From NCBI RefSeq assembly GCF_025345615.1, contig NZ_JAODWD010000003.1, forward strand, positions 1 through 64,000: a stretch of DNA of 64,000 nt. Direction: 5' to 3'. The stretch is from Mycobacterium deserti (GTDB lineage: Bacteria; Actinomycetota; Actinomycetes; Mycobacteriales; Mycobacteriaceae). The position numbers were made by a program, and so were the translations under genes. Positions 17,655 through 25,574 of the stretch are shown here, in pieces (the first letter of the stretch is position 1; each line of letters opens with the position of its first letter). The notes below the pieces were generated by a model. That model ran no database searches. It was not told where the DNA came from and saw only the letters and a program-made list of their open reading frames with translations.

Positions 17655-18806
17655 ATGCTGTTGACCGCCGACACCGTGGTGACCGGGCGAGAAGTGTTGC
17701 GCCCCGGGTGGATCGAATGGGCGCACGGCGTCATCGACGCGGTCGGGTCGGGTGCCCCGCCGCGCCCGCCCGCGATGGACCTCGGCGCGGTGACGGTGGT
17801 GCCCGGTTTCGTCGATACGCACGTGCATGGTGGGGGAGGGGCGAACTTCTCCGCCGACGACGACACGCAGACCGCCGTGGCGTTGCACCGGCGCCACGGG
17901 ACCACGACGCTCGTCGCCTCTGTCGTGACCGCCGAGCCGACCGAATTACTGCGCCACGTCGCGAAATTGACCGAAGACGTCCGCGCCGGGTTGATTGCCG
18001 GAATCCACCTGGAAGGTCCCTGGCTCTCGACCGTCAGATGCGGAGCTCACCAGCCGGCACTCATGCGCGACCCCGACCCCGCCGAGATCGATCGGGTGCT
18101 CGGCACGGCGGGCGGGACCATCCGCATGGTCACGCTCGCGCCGGAACGCGATGGCGCACTAGCCGCCGTGAAGCGGTTGGTCGATGCCGGAGTGGTGGCC
18201 GCGGTGGGCCACACCGAAGCGACGTATGCGCAGACGCGCTCGGCGATCGACATGGGCGCCACGGTCGGCACCCACCTGTTCAACGCGATGCGGCCGATCG
18301 ATCGTCGCGAACCCGGACCGGTGATCGCACTGCTCGAGGACGATCGGGTGACCGTCGAAGTGATCGCCGATGGTGTGCACGTCGATCAGGCGCTGTACCG
18401 GCACCTGACCCGCAGCGCGGGCCCGGACCGGGTGTCGCTGATCACCGATGCGATGGCGGCGACAGGGATGTCCGACGGGCTGTATCACCTGGGACCCGTG
18501 GCCGTCGAGGTCGCGCACGGGGTGGCGCGGGTCGCGGGTACCGACACCATCGCAGGCAGTACCGCGACCATGGATCGGGTGTTCCGGTTCGCCGTCGCTC
18601 ACAGCGGACTGGCTCGCGACGAGGCACTGCTGTCCGCCGTGCGCCAGTCGTCGATCAATCCCGCTCGCGCACTGGGCCTGCCTCAGGCCGGGCTCGCCAC
18701 CGGATCGCCCGCCGATGTGGTGGTGCTGGATTCCGAGCTCGCGGTGACAGGCGTCCTCGCCAAGGGGGCGTGGGTCGTCGAACCGGATGCGAGCGCGCCG
18801 GTCTGA
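17655..18806 (+). CDS. nagA: N-acetylglucosamine-6-phosphate deacetylase
   Basis: The 383-residue amidohydrolase-fold protein carries the NagA metal and substrate residues: DTHVHGGGG near 54-62, GIHLEGPWL near 115, VGHTEATY near 185, THLFNAM near 205, and the catalytic Asp in LITDAMAATG near 265. It removes acetate from GlcNAc-6-phosphate, giving the substrate of NagB. It is the last gene of the crr-nagB-nagA run. The following 121 bases, before a convergent secreted-protein gene, show no clear hairpin. Confidence 0.92.
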   Translation: MLLTADTVVTGREVLRPGWIEWAHGVIDAVGSGAPPRPPAMDLGAVTVVPGFVDTHVHGGGGANFSADDDTQTAVALHRRHGTTTLVASVVTAEPTELLRHVAKLTEDVRAGLIAGIHLEGPWLSTVRCGAHQPALMRDPDPAEIDRVLGTAGGTIRMVTLAPERDGALAAVKRLVDAGVVAAVGHTEATYAQTRSAIDMGATVGTHLFNAMRPIDRREPGPVIALLEDDRVTVEVIADGVHVDQALYRHLTRSAGPDRVSLITDAMAATGMSDGLYHLGPVAVEVAHGVARVAGTDTIAGSTATMDRVFRFAVAHSGLARDEALLSAVRQSSINPARALGLPQAGLATGSPADVVVLDSELAVTGVLAKGAWVVEPDASAPV

Positions 18807-18927
18807 CGGCTCAGGATCCGGTTGAGCGCGCGAGGCGCCAGCACATCAAGCGCGCCCGGTTCTCCGCACTGGCTCTCGGGTCTGTCGAGTCGGAAGTCAA
18901 CGCGGACCGACGCGCAGACGTGACGAA

Positions 18928-19329
18928 CTACAGGGTCGCGGCGAACGGTCCGAGTAGCTGGCAGTCGGGAGCCGGCAGGTTGCCGGACCAGCGGCCGCAC
19001 CCTCGGCCCGTCGACTCGTAGACCGCGCCGGGACGATACGGCGCATAGAACACCTGCGCCGGTTGGGCGCCCCTGCCCTGCGAGCACTGACCTGCCGAAT
19101 CGACGCCGAGGATCCGCACACACGCCACGCTGGAGTATGGGTCGGCAGGGAAGCCGCAGGCGCCCGGGGCCATCGTGGCCGTCACCACGGGAGCTCCGTC
19201 GACGTGGACGATCTGGGGCGGCGACAGCGTGAACGAGCAGGGTGGTGGCGGACCGGCGTGCGCGACACCCGCGCCGACGAGTCCGGTCAGAACCATGGCC
19301 GCCCCCACGGCCGCGACGACCCGCATCAT
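18928..19329 (-). CDS. small secreted protein of unknown function
   Basis: The 133-residue product has a classical Sec signal peptide: a positive start, a hydrophobic core (VVAAVGAAMVLTGLVGAGV) and the cleavage site AHAG near residue 25. The mature part of about 108 residues is rich in Gly and Pro with several Cys (CSF, GACGF, VACVR, GQCS, GRGCG, PDCQ), suggesting an extracytoplasmic disulphide-bonded fold. No family was recognised. Two adjacent ATG codons (19329, 19326) can serve as start. It lies 49 bases downstream of the Ser-rich secreted protein on the same strand and may share its transcript. Confidence 0.7.
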   Translation of the reverse strand: MMRVVAAVGAAMVLTGLVGAGVAHAGPPPPCSFTLSPPQIVHVDGAPVVTATMAPGACGFPADPYSSVACVRILGVDSAGQCSQGRGAQPAQVFYAPYRPGAVYESTGRGCGRWSGNLPAPDCQLLGPFAATL

Positions 19330-19378
19330 GTCTGGATGGTAGACCCCGCGGGCAGCCGCCAGCAGTGAATTCGGACGG

Positions 19379-21346
19379 CTACGCCTGCGGGTAGGGCGCC
19401 CAGCGCTTGTTGAAGCCGGCCCTGCGCAGTTCGAGCTGCGCCGTGCGCTCGCCCGTGGTGACGAAGTAATCCGGCGCCACGAAGTCGTCCAGGTCCTCGA
19501 GCTTCACGACACGCTGACCGAGGATCCGCGGGGCGTCGTTGACGTCGGGCCCGAGGTCCTGGAACCGGATCGAGATGGTGCCCTGGTTCAGTCCACCGGT
19601 GGATACCCAATTCCTGGCGAGCGGATCGGTCTTGGAGATGACCACCGTATAGGTGCCGTCAGGATTGGGACGGGCCTGCTCGTCGTTGAGGCTGGTCGGC
19701 AGGTTCCAATAGTCGTCGGTGATCGTCCAGTCGTTGTACGTCGGAACGATGAAATAGTTCGCGCGGCCCGGATCGATGGTCAACACCAACGCTTCGTCGT
19801 CGGCGAGTTCGTAGAAGCCGTTGCTCTGCAACTGGTTCGCGAGGAACTCGGCGTTGCTCGACGGCTGTGGCAGCACGTTGGGCTCCCTGGCGGCCCCGGT
19901 GTCGGGGTCGCGGGTGGCCAGCGCCATGTACTCGGCTTGCTCGGACACCCCCCTGACGATCAGGATCAGCGCGGTGAACGTGCCGCGCAGCAGCGGAGGC
20001 ATGTACGGCAACGGCGGCACCAGGGACACCAGCGTGGTCAGCAACGGGTTGTTGCTCACCACCGAACCCAAGAACGCGAACCCGCCGAGTTGGGCGAACA
20101 GGCTGTTGGGCGGGCCGCCGACCCGTTCGATCGACAGGCTCGTCGGCACTTCTTCGTTCCAGTCGCCCAACGTGTTTCGCGCAGCGATGATGGTGGAACC
20201 GGGTGTGATCTGCAGGTGGTTTGGCCGGCCGTTCGCCGGTTCGGTGCTGACCGTGATTTCGAAGTTTCCGTCGGCATCCATGACGAAGTTCTCGTCCACC
20301 GTGAGGATCGACGACGTCGTCCCGGCCAGTCCTTCGAGCACGCTGAAGCTGGTGTCGGCCGGCATCCCGTCTTCGGTCAGGTCGTGGAAACGTCCCCTGA
20401 TGACGTACTCCGACGAGCCGCTGACCGCCATGAAGCGGTAGATCGTGTCCGGGTTGTCGTAGAGAATTCGAGACCCGCCGACGTACTGAGCGAACCAGTT
20501 GTGCGGTGGGGCCACCTGGGTGACAACTCGCGGAGTCAATGGGTTGAGTAGCTGCTGCTGAAACGCCGCTGCCATCGCGTACTCGTTGACGGCCCGGTCC
20601 AACTCGGCGACGTTGGCGGCGTCGGGACCGCCGGGGAACAGCTGGTTCGCGGCCGACAGGAACCCTGCTCGCAGAACGAATTTCATGATCGCCACCGGCA
20701 GCGTGTTCACGGTCGCAGTAGCGATGCGTTCAGCCTCGAGTTGTTGCGGAGTAGCGAGCGGGCTGACGGTTTCCTGGGCAGAGACAACACTTTCCGCTTC
20801 GCGCCGGGCGGATCCGACCATCGTGAAGAGCGCCGCTGCCGGTGCGGGCACGTCAGGTGTCGCCGGCGAAGACGCGACGGCTGTTGTCGGTGCGGAAAGG
20901 GCTGGCTCGACCGTCACCGTCTTGGTGCCGTCCGAGCCGGATTCGAAGAACGCGTCGTCGGCTTTGTCGTCGTCATCTTTCGACGAGTCGCTGTCGGTGT
21001 TCTCGTCAGCGGTGATCCGCTTCTGGGGTTCTTCGTCGGCGTCCTTCTCGTCGTCGTCGGCCCTTGTTGCGCCGACCGTGGTCGCGGGCTTGGAGGTGGC
21101 AGCAGAGTTCGTCGGGTCGCTGCTCGCTGAACCCGGTGTCGTCGATGACTCCGATCCCGAAGTCGTTCCTGTCGACGCGCTCGTCGACTCCGAACTCGAC
21201 GACTCCGAACTCGACGACGAGTCCGCTCCCTCGTCGGCGGCAGCGATGGCCGGGGTGTTGGCGATCGCCACTCCGATTCCCAGCGCAACGGCCAGCGCGC
21301 CGACTCTGCCGATGAAACGTCCGTAGTTGTCAGGCGCCGTTGCCAT
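19379..21346 (-). CDS. exported protein with Ser/Asp-rich linker and DUF1214-like C-terminal domain
   Basis: The 655-residue protein starts with a signal peptide (hydrophobic ALAVALGIGVAIANTPAIAAA, about residues 17-37). A low-complexity region of about 110 residues follows, rich in Ser, Thr, Glu and Asp, and could be a cell-wall spacer. The rest is globular; its last 120 residues resemble DUF1214 (ISKTDPLARNWVSTGGLNQG...IRFQ), a domain paired with DUF1254 in other proteins. The function is not known. The ATG at 21346 gives a clean signal peptide, while upstream reading overlaps the divergent tetR. A 15-bp tandem repeat lies in the linker. Confidence 0.75.
   Translation of the reverse strand: MATAPDNYGRFIGRVGALAVALGIGVAIANTPAIAAADEGADSSSSSESSSSESTSASTGTTSGSESSTTPGSASSDPTNSAATSKPATTVGATRADDDEKDADEEPQKRITADENTDSDSSKDDDDKADDAFFESGSDGTKTVTVEPALSAPTTAVASSPATPDVPAPAAALFTMVGSARREAESVVSAQETVSPLATPQQLEAERIATATVNTLPVAIMKFVLRAGFLSAANQLFPGGPDAANVAELDRAVNEYAMAAAFQQQLLNPLTPRVVTQVAPPHNWFAQYVGGSRILYDNPDTIYRFMAVSGSSEYVIRGRFHDLTEDGMPADTSFSVLEGLAGTTSSILTVDENFVMDADGNFEITVSTEPANGRPNHLQITPGSTIIAARNTLGDWNEEVPTSLSIERVGGPPNSLFAQLGGFAFLGSVVSNNPLLTTLVSLVPPLPYMPPLLRGTFTALILIVRGVSEQAEYMALATRDPDTGAAREPNVLPQPSSNAEFLANQLQSNGFYELADDEALVLTIDPGRANYFIVPTYNDWTITDDYWNLPTSLNDEQARPNPDGTYTVVISKTDPLARNWVSTGGLNQGTISIRFQDLGPDVNDAPRILGQRVVKLEDLDDFVAPDYFVTTGERTAQLELRRAGFNKRWAPYPQA
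21186..21215. repeat. 15-bp tandem repeat (two copies) in the Ser-rich linker
   Basis: GACTCCGAACTCGAC occurs twice, head to tail (21186-21200 and 21201-21215), in frame with the minus-strand exported protein, where each copy encodes five residues of the Ser/Glu run. Slippage here would change linker length without shifting the frame. Confidence 0.8.
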
Positions 21347-21395
21347 GGGAAGTCCTTCCGTTGCGGTGCGGGGACCGCAAACTCCTGCGGGTACC

Positions 21396-21411
21396 GTAGT
21401 CATGTGACTAC
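21396..21411. promoter_or_regulatory. palindrome overlapping the leaderless start of a tetR gene (autoregulatory operator)
   Basis: The arms GTAGTCA and TGACTAC are exact inverted copies with 2 bases between. The GTG start of the TetR gene (21404) lies at the centre. TACCGT at 21392-21397 is a -10-like element 6 bases before the start, so the palindrome covers the probable transcription start. Confidence 0.6.
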
Positions 21412-21994
21412 AGTTGGCGCAAGCACCGATTCGCGGCGGGCCGATGTCCCGCTCGGGCGGGATGAAGTCGTTGCCGCGGTGCTGAAGTCCGCGGCGCACC
21501 TGTTCGCCGAACGTGGGCCCGCAGCAACGTCGATCCGCGATATTGCGGCACACTCGAAGGTCAATCACGGACTGATTCACCGTCACTTCGGCAGCAAGGA
21601 TGCGCTGGTCGGGGCGGTGCTGGACCATCTCGGCGGGCGGCTGGCCGACCTGCTGGCCGCCGATGCGGATGGTGGCGAGGTTGCGGCGGCGGTCGATTGT
21701 CAGCTGAGAGTCATCGCCCGGGCGTCGCTCGACGGATATGCGATCGGCGAACTGCAGAGCCGCTTCCCCAACATGGCGATGCTGTTGGATGCGACCCGCC
21801 AACGCCAGGCGTCCGACCTGGGTGCGCGATTGGCCGCCGCACACACGATCGCCCTGCAGTTGGGGTGGCGGATGTTCGGTGATTTCCTGCGCGCGTCGAC
21901 TGGGCTGGAGGGTCTGGACGACCGCACCTTCGCCCGGTCCATCGGCCGGACGGTCGATCTGATTCTCGACGCGAAAGGACCCGACGACTCGTAG
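21404..21994 (+). CDS. TetR-family transcriptional regulator
   Basis: The 196-residue protein has a TetR DNA-binding domain at about residues 19-68 (AAHLFAERGPAATSIRDIAAH, then LIHRHFGSKDALVGAVL). The C-terminal domain is short and includes a helix with the pattern SRFPNMAMLLD. The GTG start sits in a palindrome and directly after a -10-like TACCGT, so the mRNA is probably leaderless and the gene autorepressed. It is divergent from the Ser-rich exported protein (57-base gap), which may be its other target. The SRPBCC gene starts 20 bases after its stop but has a palindrome of its own. Confidence 0.85.
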   Translation: MTTVGASTDSRRADVPLGRDEVVAAVLKSAAHLFAERGPAATSIRDIAAHSKVNHGLIHRHFGSKDALVGAVLDHLGGRLADLLAADADGGEVAAAVDCQLRVIARASLDGYAIGELQSRFPNMAMLLDATRQRQASDLGARLAAAHTIALQLGWRMFGDFLRASTGLEGLDDRTFARSIGRTVDLILDAKGPDDS

Positions 21995-21997
21995 GTT

Positions 21998-22017
21998 CAT
22001 GTACCGTCTGGTACATG
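21998..22017. promoter_or_regulatory. palindrome overlapping the start of the SRPBCC gene (operator)
   Basis: The arms CATGTACC (21998-22005) and GGTACATG (22010-22017) are exact inverted copies around 4 bases, and the right arm contains the ATG start codon of the SRPBCC gene. TACCGT at 22002-22007 is a -10-like element 7 bases before that ATG. The downstream TetR gene is the likely source of the repressor. Confidence 0.65.
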
Positions 22018-22455
22018 ATTACCGAGGGAAGTGTTCGGATCGACGCGCCGGCCGCGGTTGTCTGGAACGTGTTCAGCGACGTGGAGCGCTGGCCCGAGTG
22101 GACTGCATCGGTCACGCGGCTCGTCGCTCTCGACGGGCCGGGCCTTGCTGTCGGCAAGCGGTTCGAGATCAAGCAACCTCGAATGCCGAAACTCGTCTGG
22201 GAGGTCTCCGACGTGGTGCCCGGCGCGGCCTGGACGTGGGTGCAGCGTTCACCGGGCGGGCTGACCACGGCCCGCCACGACGTGATCCCCGAGTCCGAGG
22301 GCCGGACGACCGTGCGCCAAGTGCTCGATCAGCGTGGCCCGGTCGGCACGCTGGTCGGCCTGCTCATGCGGAGGATGACGCAGCGCTACCTCGAATTGGA
22401 GTCGGCGGGCCTCAAGGCGCGCAGCGAGCAGCGTCTCAGTGGCCCGTCCACCTGA
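22015..22455 (+). CDS. SRPBCC / polyketide-cyclase-like ligand-binding protein
   Basis: The 146-residue protein has the START/SRPBCC helix-grip fold: the N-terminal strand SVRIDAPAAVVWNVFSDVERWPEW is the family hallmark, and a long C-terminal helix (TQRYLELESAGLK) lines the cavity. Such proteins bind hydrophobic small molecules; some are cyclases or hydratases. The ATG lies within an operator-like palindrome and 7 bases after a -10-like element, so the start appears leaderless. Its end overlaps the next tetR by 17 bases, so the pair is likely a repressor-controlled unit responding to a lipophilic ligand (inference). Confidence 0.8.
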   Translation: MITEGSVRIDAPAAVVWNVFSDVERWPEWTASVTRLVALDGPGLAVGKRFEIKQPRMPKLVWEVSDVVPGAAWTWVQRSPGGLTTARHDVIPESEGRTTVRQVLDQRGPVGTLVGLLMRRMTQRYLELESAGLKARSEQRLSGPST

Positions 22456-22960
22456 TCGGCGTCGGCGCCAGGAACTGCTCGACGCGGTGGTCGGCGACGT
22501 CGCGTCACGGGGGATCGGCGACAGGTCGCTGCGCGACATCGCCGCGGCCGCCGGCACCAGTCATCGAATGCTGCTGCACCATTTCGGGTCCCGCGACGAG
22601 CTGCTGCTGGCGATTGTCGAGGAGGTCGAACGCCGCCAGCGAGCACTGATGCATGAGCTGCCTGCGGAACCGCCCGCGGCGATGGCCGCGATGTGGGCCA
22701 ATCTGCGCCGTCCTGAACTGCGCGCGTTCGAGCGACTCTTCTTCGAGTGCTACGCGCGCGGGGTTCAGGGCGAGGAGCCGTTTGCCCGGATGCTGCCGGG
22801 CGCGGTCGACGATTGGCTCGCCGAGGTAGCGCAGGGCGACCGGGCGAGGATGCGGCTCGGGCTGGCCGTGGCGCGCGGCCTGTTGCTCGACCTGGTGGCC
22901 ACCGAGGACGCCGCCGGAGTCGACGCGGCCGCGCAGGCGTTCATTGCGCTGCTTTCGTGA
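22439..22960 (+). CDS. TetR-family transcriptional regulator
   Basis: The 173-residue protein has a TetR helix-turn-helix at about residues 12-58 (GIGDRSLRDIAAAAGTSHRM, then LLHHFGSRDELLLAIV). The ligand domain is small. It starts at GTG 22439, inside the end of the SRPBCC gene, with no independent promoter region, so the two are co-translated. The palindrome at 21998-22017 over the SRPBCC start is its best candidate site. The 3' end overlaps the convergent YbaK gene by 20 bases. Confidence 0.83.
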   Translation: MARPPDRRRRQELLDAVVGDVASRGIGDRSLRDIAAAAGTSHRMLLHHFGSRDELLLAIVEEVERRQRALMHELPAEPPAAMAAMWANLRRPELRAFERLFFECYARGVQGEEPFARMLPGAVDDWLAEVAQGDRARMRLGLAVARGLLLDLVATEDAAGVDAAAQAFIALLS

Positions 22961-23465
22961 TGGCCAGCACCTCGGCATTGGGCAGGAGCGGCAACAGCCG
23001 GGTCTCGGCGAGGATCTTCGATCCGCGGATGCCGCTTCCGATGATCACCTGCTGCTGATCGAGCACCTGATCGTCGATGAGGATCGGCCAGTCCTGGGGC
23101 AGCCCGACCGGGGTGATGCCGCCGTACTCCATGCCGGTGAGCGACACCGCAGACTCCATCGGCGCGAACGAGATCTTGCGCGCGCCAACATGTTTGCGGA
23201 CGACGCCGTTGACATCGGCCCGTGTGGTGGCCAATACCAGGCAGGCGACGTGCCAGCTGCGCTCCGCACGGCGAGCCTCGACGACGACGCAGTTGGCCGA
23301 GATGTCCATACCGACGTCGTAGTGTTCGCAGAACGCCGCGGTGTCGGCGAGATCAGGATCGATTTCACTGACCCATAGCCCGTCCTGCGCGTACCGCCGG
23401 ACCGGTTCTGCGACCAGTTCCGGCGCGTCGGTCAGCGGCGCGAACGTGAGTCGTCCGACCTGCAC
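22941..23465 (-). CDS. YbaK/EbsC-family aminoacyl-tRNA deacylase-like protein
   Basis: The 174-residue protein is a single YbaK/prolyl-tRNA editing domain: VVVEARRAERSWHVACLVLATTRADVNGVVRKH near the middle, then SVSLTGMEYGGITPVGLP, which matches the family's Gly-rich T/S-G-x-x-x-G-G-I-x-P-x-G loop. Family members clear wrongly acylated tRNAs such as Cys- or Ala-tRNA(Pro). The GTG start at 23465 lies 3 bases after the stop of a 64-residue ORF, so the two are likely one transcript. A second YbaK protein is encoded at 45479-45943. Confidence 0.82.
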   Translation of the reverse strand: MQVGRLTFAPLTDAPELVAEPVRRYAQDGLWVSEIDPDLADTAAFCEHYDVGMDISANCVVVEARRAERSWHVACLVLATTRADVNGVVRKHVGARKISFAPMESAVSLTGMEYGGITPVGLPQDWPILIDDQVLDQQQVIIGSGIRGSKILAETRLLPLLPNAEVLAITKAAQ

Positions 23466-23468
23466 CCG

Positions 23469-23663
23469 TCACTCCTCACTGCGGAACCGATCGCCGATGA
23501 ACTCGATCAACCGTAGATCGTCGGACGTGAAGCGGTCGACTTCCTCACCACCGTCGCAACGCAGCAGCGCAACCGTCACGCTGCGATCCCTTCGGGACAG
23601 CACCTCCCACACCGCGCCGGAGTCCTGCCAGCGCTGCAGTTCGGCAACCCGATCGACGTCCAT
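23469..23663 (-). CDS. small hypothetical protein (64 residues)
   Basis: The product is acidic and basic in patches (MDVDRVAELQRWQDSG...) with a predicted alpha/beta content and no signal peptide or membrane segment. Codon use has the strong G/C third-position bias of real genes here. It ends 3 bases before the YbaK start, which supports a real coupled gene. A GTG three codons upstream is an alternative start. It is divergent from the membrane-protein gene at 23707, sharing a 43-base promoter region. No function can be assigned. Confidence 0.6.
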   Translation of the reverse strand: MDVDRVAELQRWQDSGAVWEVLSRRDRSVTVALLRCDGGEEVDRFTSDDLRLIEFIGDRFRSEE

Positions 23664-23706
23664 GCTCTCCACGATGGCATGTCGCTGCTGGCCTAGGCTG
23701 ACCGCC

Positions 23707-24132
23707 GTGCACGCCGCGTCAGCCGTCGCCGTTGCCGTGATCTTCGTCTGGGTCGGCATGGTGGTCGCAATCTCGTTCCTCGAAGCGCCGCTGAAGTTCC
23801 GTGCCCCCGGTGTCACGTTGCAGATCGGACTCGGCATCGGGCGGTTGGTCTTTCGCGCCTTGAACGCCAGCGAGTCGGCGCTGGCGGCCGTGTTGATGGC
23901 CTCCTTCGCCGTCGAACCGCCGTCCACGTCGACCGGGATCGCCGCGGGCGCGGCGGTGGTGACGCTGTTGGCGCAGCTGTTCGTAGTGCGGCCGAGCCTT
24001 GCTCGTCGCTCGGAGGTGACCCTCGCGGGCGGGGAAGCGCCGCGGTCGCCGGCGCACTGGGTTTATGTCGGGCTGGAGGTCGTCAAGCTCGTCGCACTGC
24101 TCGTCACGGGGGTCCTGCTCCTCGGAACGTGA
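23707..24132 (+). CDS. small integral membrane protein, unknown function
   Basis: The 141-residue protein has four hydrophobic stretches: about residues 3-23 (AVAVAVIFVWVGMVVAISF), 45-65, 72-92 (GIAAGAAVVTLLAQLFVV) and 118-139 (VVKLVALLVTGVLLL). Charged residues between them fit a four-helix inner-membrane protein. An acidic/hydrophobic motif FLEAPLKF follows helix 1. The GTG at 23707 is likely leaderless: TAGGCT ends 7 bases upstream. Its 3' end lies just before the Ntn-hydrolase gene, perhaps on the same message. No family name is certain. Confidence 0.72.
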   Translation: MHAASAVAVAVIFVWVGMVVAISFLEAPLKFRAPGVTLQIGLGIGRLVFRALNASESALAAVLMASFAVEPPSTSTGIAAGAAVVTLLAQLFVVRPSLARRSEVTLAGGEAPRSPAHWVYVGLEVVKLVALLVTGVLLLGT

Positions 24133-24164
24133 GACGATCACCGCATGCCGGTGGAAAGTCACAC

Positions 24165-24860
24165 GTGACCGTCGTTCTCGCCCTCAAGTGCGCCGATGGT
24201 GTGGTGATGGCGTCGGACTCTCAAATCACCGATCCGGTACGTGAATTGAGCTATCCCGCGCAGAAGCTGCACCCACTAGGTAAAACCGCCGCGTGGGGCG
24301 GCAGCGGGTCTCGCGCCGTGTTGCACGATCTCGAGCAGGTATTCGGCAACGAGGCGGAGGCGATCGTGGAGGCCCCCGACGTCGGGCGCGCGTTGCAGGA
24401 CCGCGTCCTGCCGCTGCTCGAGCACCACTACGCGACGTTCATCAAAGACGTTCCGGGCGGCAAGCCCGGAGCGACCCCGTCGACATATGTTCTGGCCGCC
24501 GGCTACAGCAACGGGCAGCCGTTCATCGTCGACATCGATCCGCACGGTCTGATCGGTCACCACGAGGTGACCGGCTTCCAAGCGGTGGGCAGTGGCGCGC
24601 CGATGGCGCAGCAGGCCCATGCGCTGCTGACGCACTTCCGGATGGCCGAACGCAGCGTCGACTACGGAGTGGTCGCCGCCCTGCGGGTGCTTGACGCGCT
24701 GGACGCGTCGTCGCCCAGCGTGGGCGGCCCGATGGACATCTGTCGCATCACCGCGCAGTCGGCGCAACACCTGGACGAGGAGGCGGTGGCGGAGGTGCGT
24801 CGCCGCGTCGAACGGTGGGTCGAGCTGGAACGACGGGCGCTCGACGAGCTCTTCGACTAA
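24165..24860 (+). CDS. stand-alone proteasome-fold Ntn hydrolase
   Basis: The 231-residue protein begins Met-Thr-Val-Val and then follows the proteasome beta pattern. Numbering Thr as residue 1, D17 (in MASDSQ) and K33 (in AQKLHP) fall exactly where the catalytic Asp17 and Lys33 of 20S beta subunits and HslV lie, with G11 and a GSG loop at 141-143 also matching. Removing the initiator Met would expose Thr1, as in HslV, so no propeptide is needed. It is not in a prcBA-type operon: no alpha subunit, Pup or ATPase gene is adjacent. The GTG at 24165 has GGAAAG upstream; an ATG-less longer frame from 24129 would hide Thr1. Confidence 0.82.
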   Translation: MTVVLALKCADGVVMASDSQITDPVRELSYPAQKLHPLGKTAAWGGSGSRAVLHDLEQVFGNEAEAIVEAPDVGRALQDRVLPLLEHHYATFIKDVPGGKPGATPSTYVLAAGYSNGQPFIVDIDPHGLIGHHEVTGFQAVGSGAPMAQQAHALLTHFRMAERSVDYGVVAALRVLDALDASSPSVGGPMDICRITAQSAQHLDEEAVAEVRRRVERWVELERRALDELFD

Positions 24861-24944
24861 CCGATGAGCCCCCCCGTCGGTCGCGCACAGCGCGTTGCCG
24901 ATCACGGCTTTGGGCCGTCGCGACTTCGGTAGGCTCGGCGGGCG

Positions 24945-25562
24945 ATGGGCGAGATTGACGAGGCCGCCGCTGGTGTCCTGCCTCGCGAGTTGACCGACCT
25001 GCCGCAGGCTGTGCGCGACGTGCCGGCGCCACCGACACCGATCCTGCCCGCGCCGTACAGCATTCGGCTCGCAGATGCGGATGCCGACGCCCAGCTGATC
25101 TCGGGGTGGATGAACAGCCCGCACCTGATCGAGGCCTGGCAGTACGCGTGGTCCACGCCGCGTTGGCGACGCTATCTGGGCGCCCAACTGAGCGGCGAGT
25201 ACTCCCGGCCGCTCATCGGCGAATCAGACGGCACACCGTTTGTGTACGTCGAGCTTTACCGCGCCGCGAAGGATTCGATCGCGCGGTGCTACGACGCCGA
25301 TCCATACGACGTGGGATTGCACGCGGCCATCGGCGACGAGCGGTTCATTCACCGCGGCATTGCGCCGATCCTGTTGCCACGCTTGATCGACAGCATTTTC
25401 ACAGTCGAAAGCCGTTGTCGTCGAATCATGTTCGACCCAGACCATCGCAACGCCGATGCCCGTGCGATCTGTGAAGTCGTCGGGAGCATGTTTCTCGGCG
25501 AGCATGACATGGCCAACCGCAGGATGGCGCTCTATGCCCTGCCGCGCGACCCCGCCTCCTGA
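24945..25562 (+). CDS. mbtK: mycobactin lysine N6-acyltransferase
   Basis: The 205-residue protein is a GNAT acyltransferase of the IucB/MbtK type. It shows WMNSPHLIEAWQYAW, the LYRAAKDSIARCYDADPYDVGLHAAIG block and CRRIMFDPDHRN...FLGEHDMANRRMALYAL, which I recognise as matching MbtK (Rv1347c). MbtK adds the long acyl chain to the lysine N6 during mycobactin synthesis. Here it stands alone: no mbt, irt or fadD33 genes are adjacent. A recognisable IdeR box (TTAGGTTAGGCTAACCTAA type) was not found upstream. TAGGCT lies 9 bases before the ATG. A strong hairpin follows its stop. Confidence 0.85.
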   Translation: MGEIDEAAAGVLPRELTDLPQAVRDVPAPPTPILPAPYSIRLADADADAQLISGWMNSPHLIEAWQYAWSTPRWRRYLGAQLSGEYSRPLIGESDGTPFVYVELYRAAKDSIARCYDADPYDVGLHAAIGDERFIHRGIAPILLPRLIDSIFTVESRCRRIMFDPDHRNADARAICEVVGSMFLGEHDMANRRMALYALPRDPAS

Positions 25563-25574
25563 CCAACTGGGGCG

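Noticed and set aside
24861..24944. IdeR box upstream of mbtK
   Set aside because: No sequence close to the 19-bp palindromic iron box is visible, only weak half-matches.
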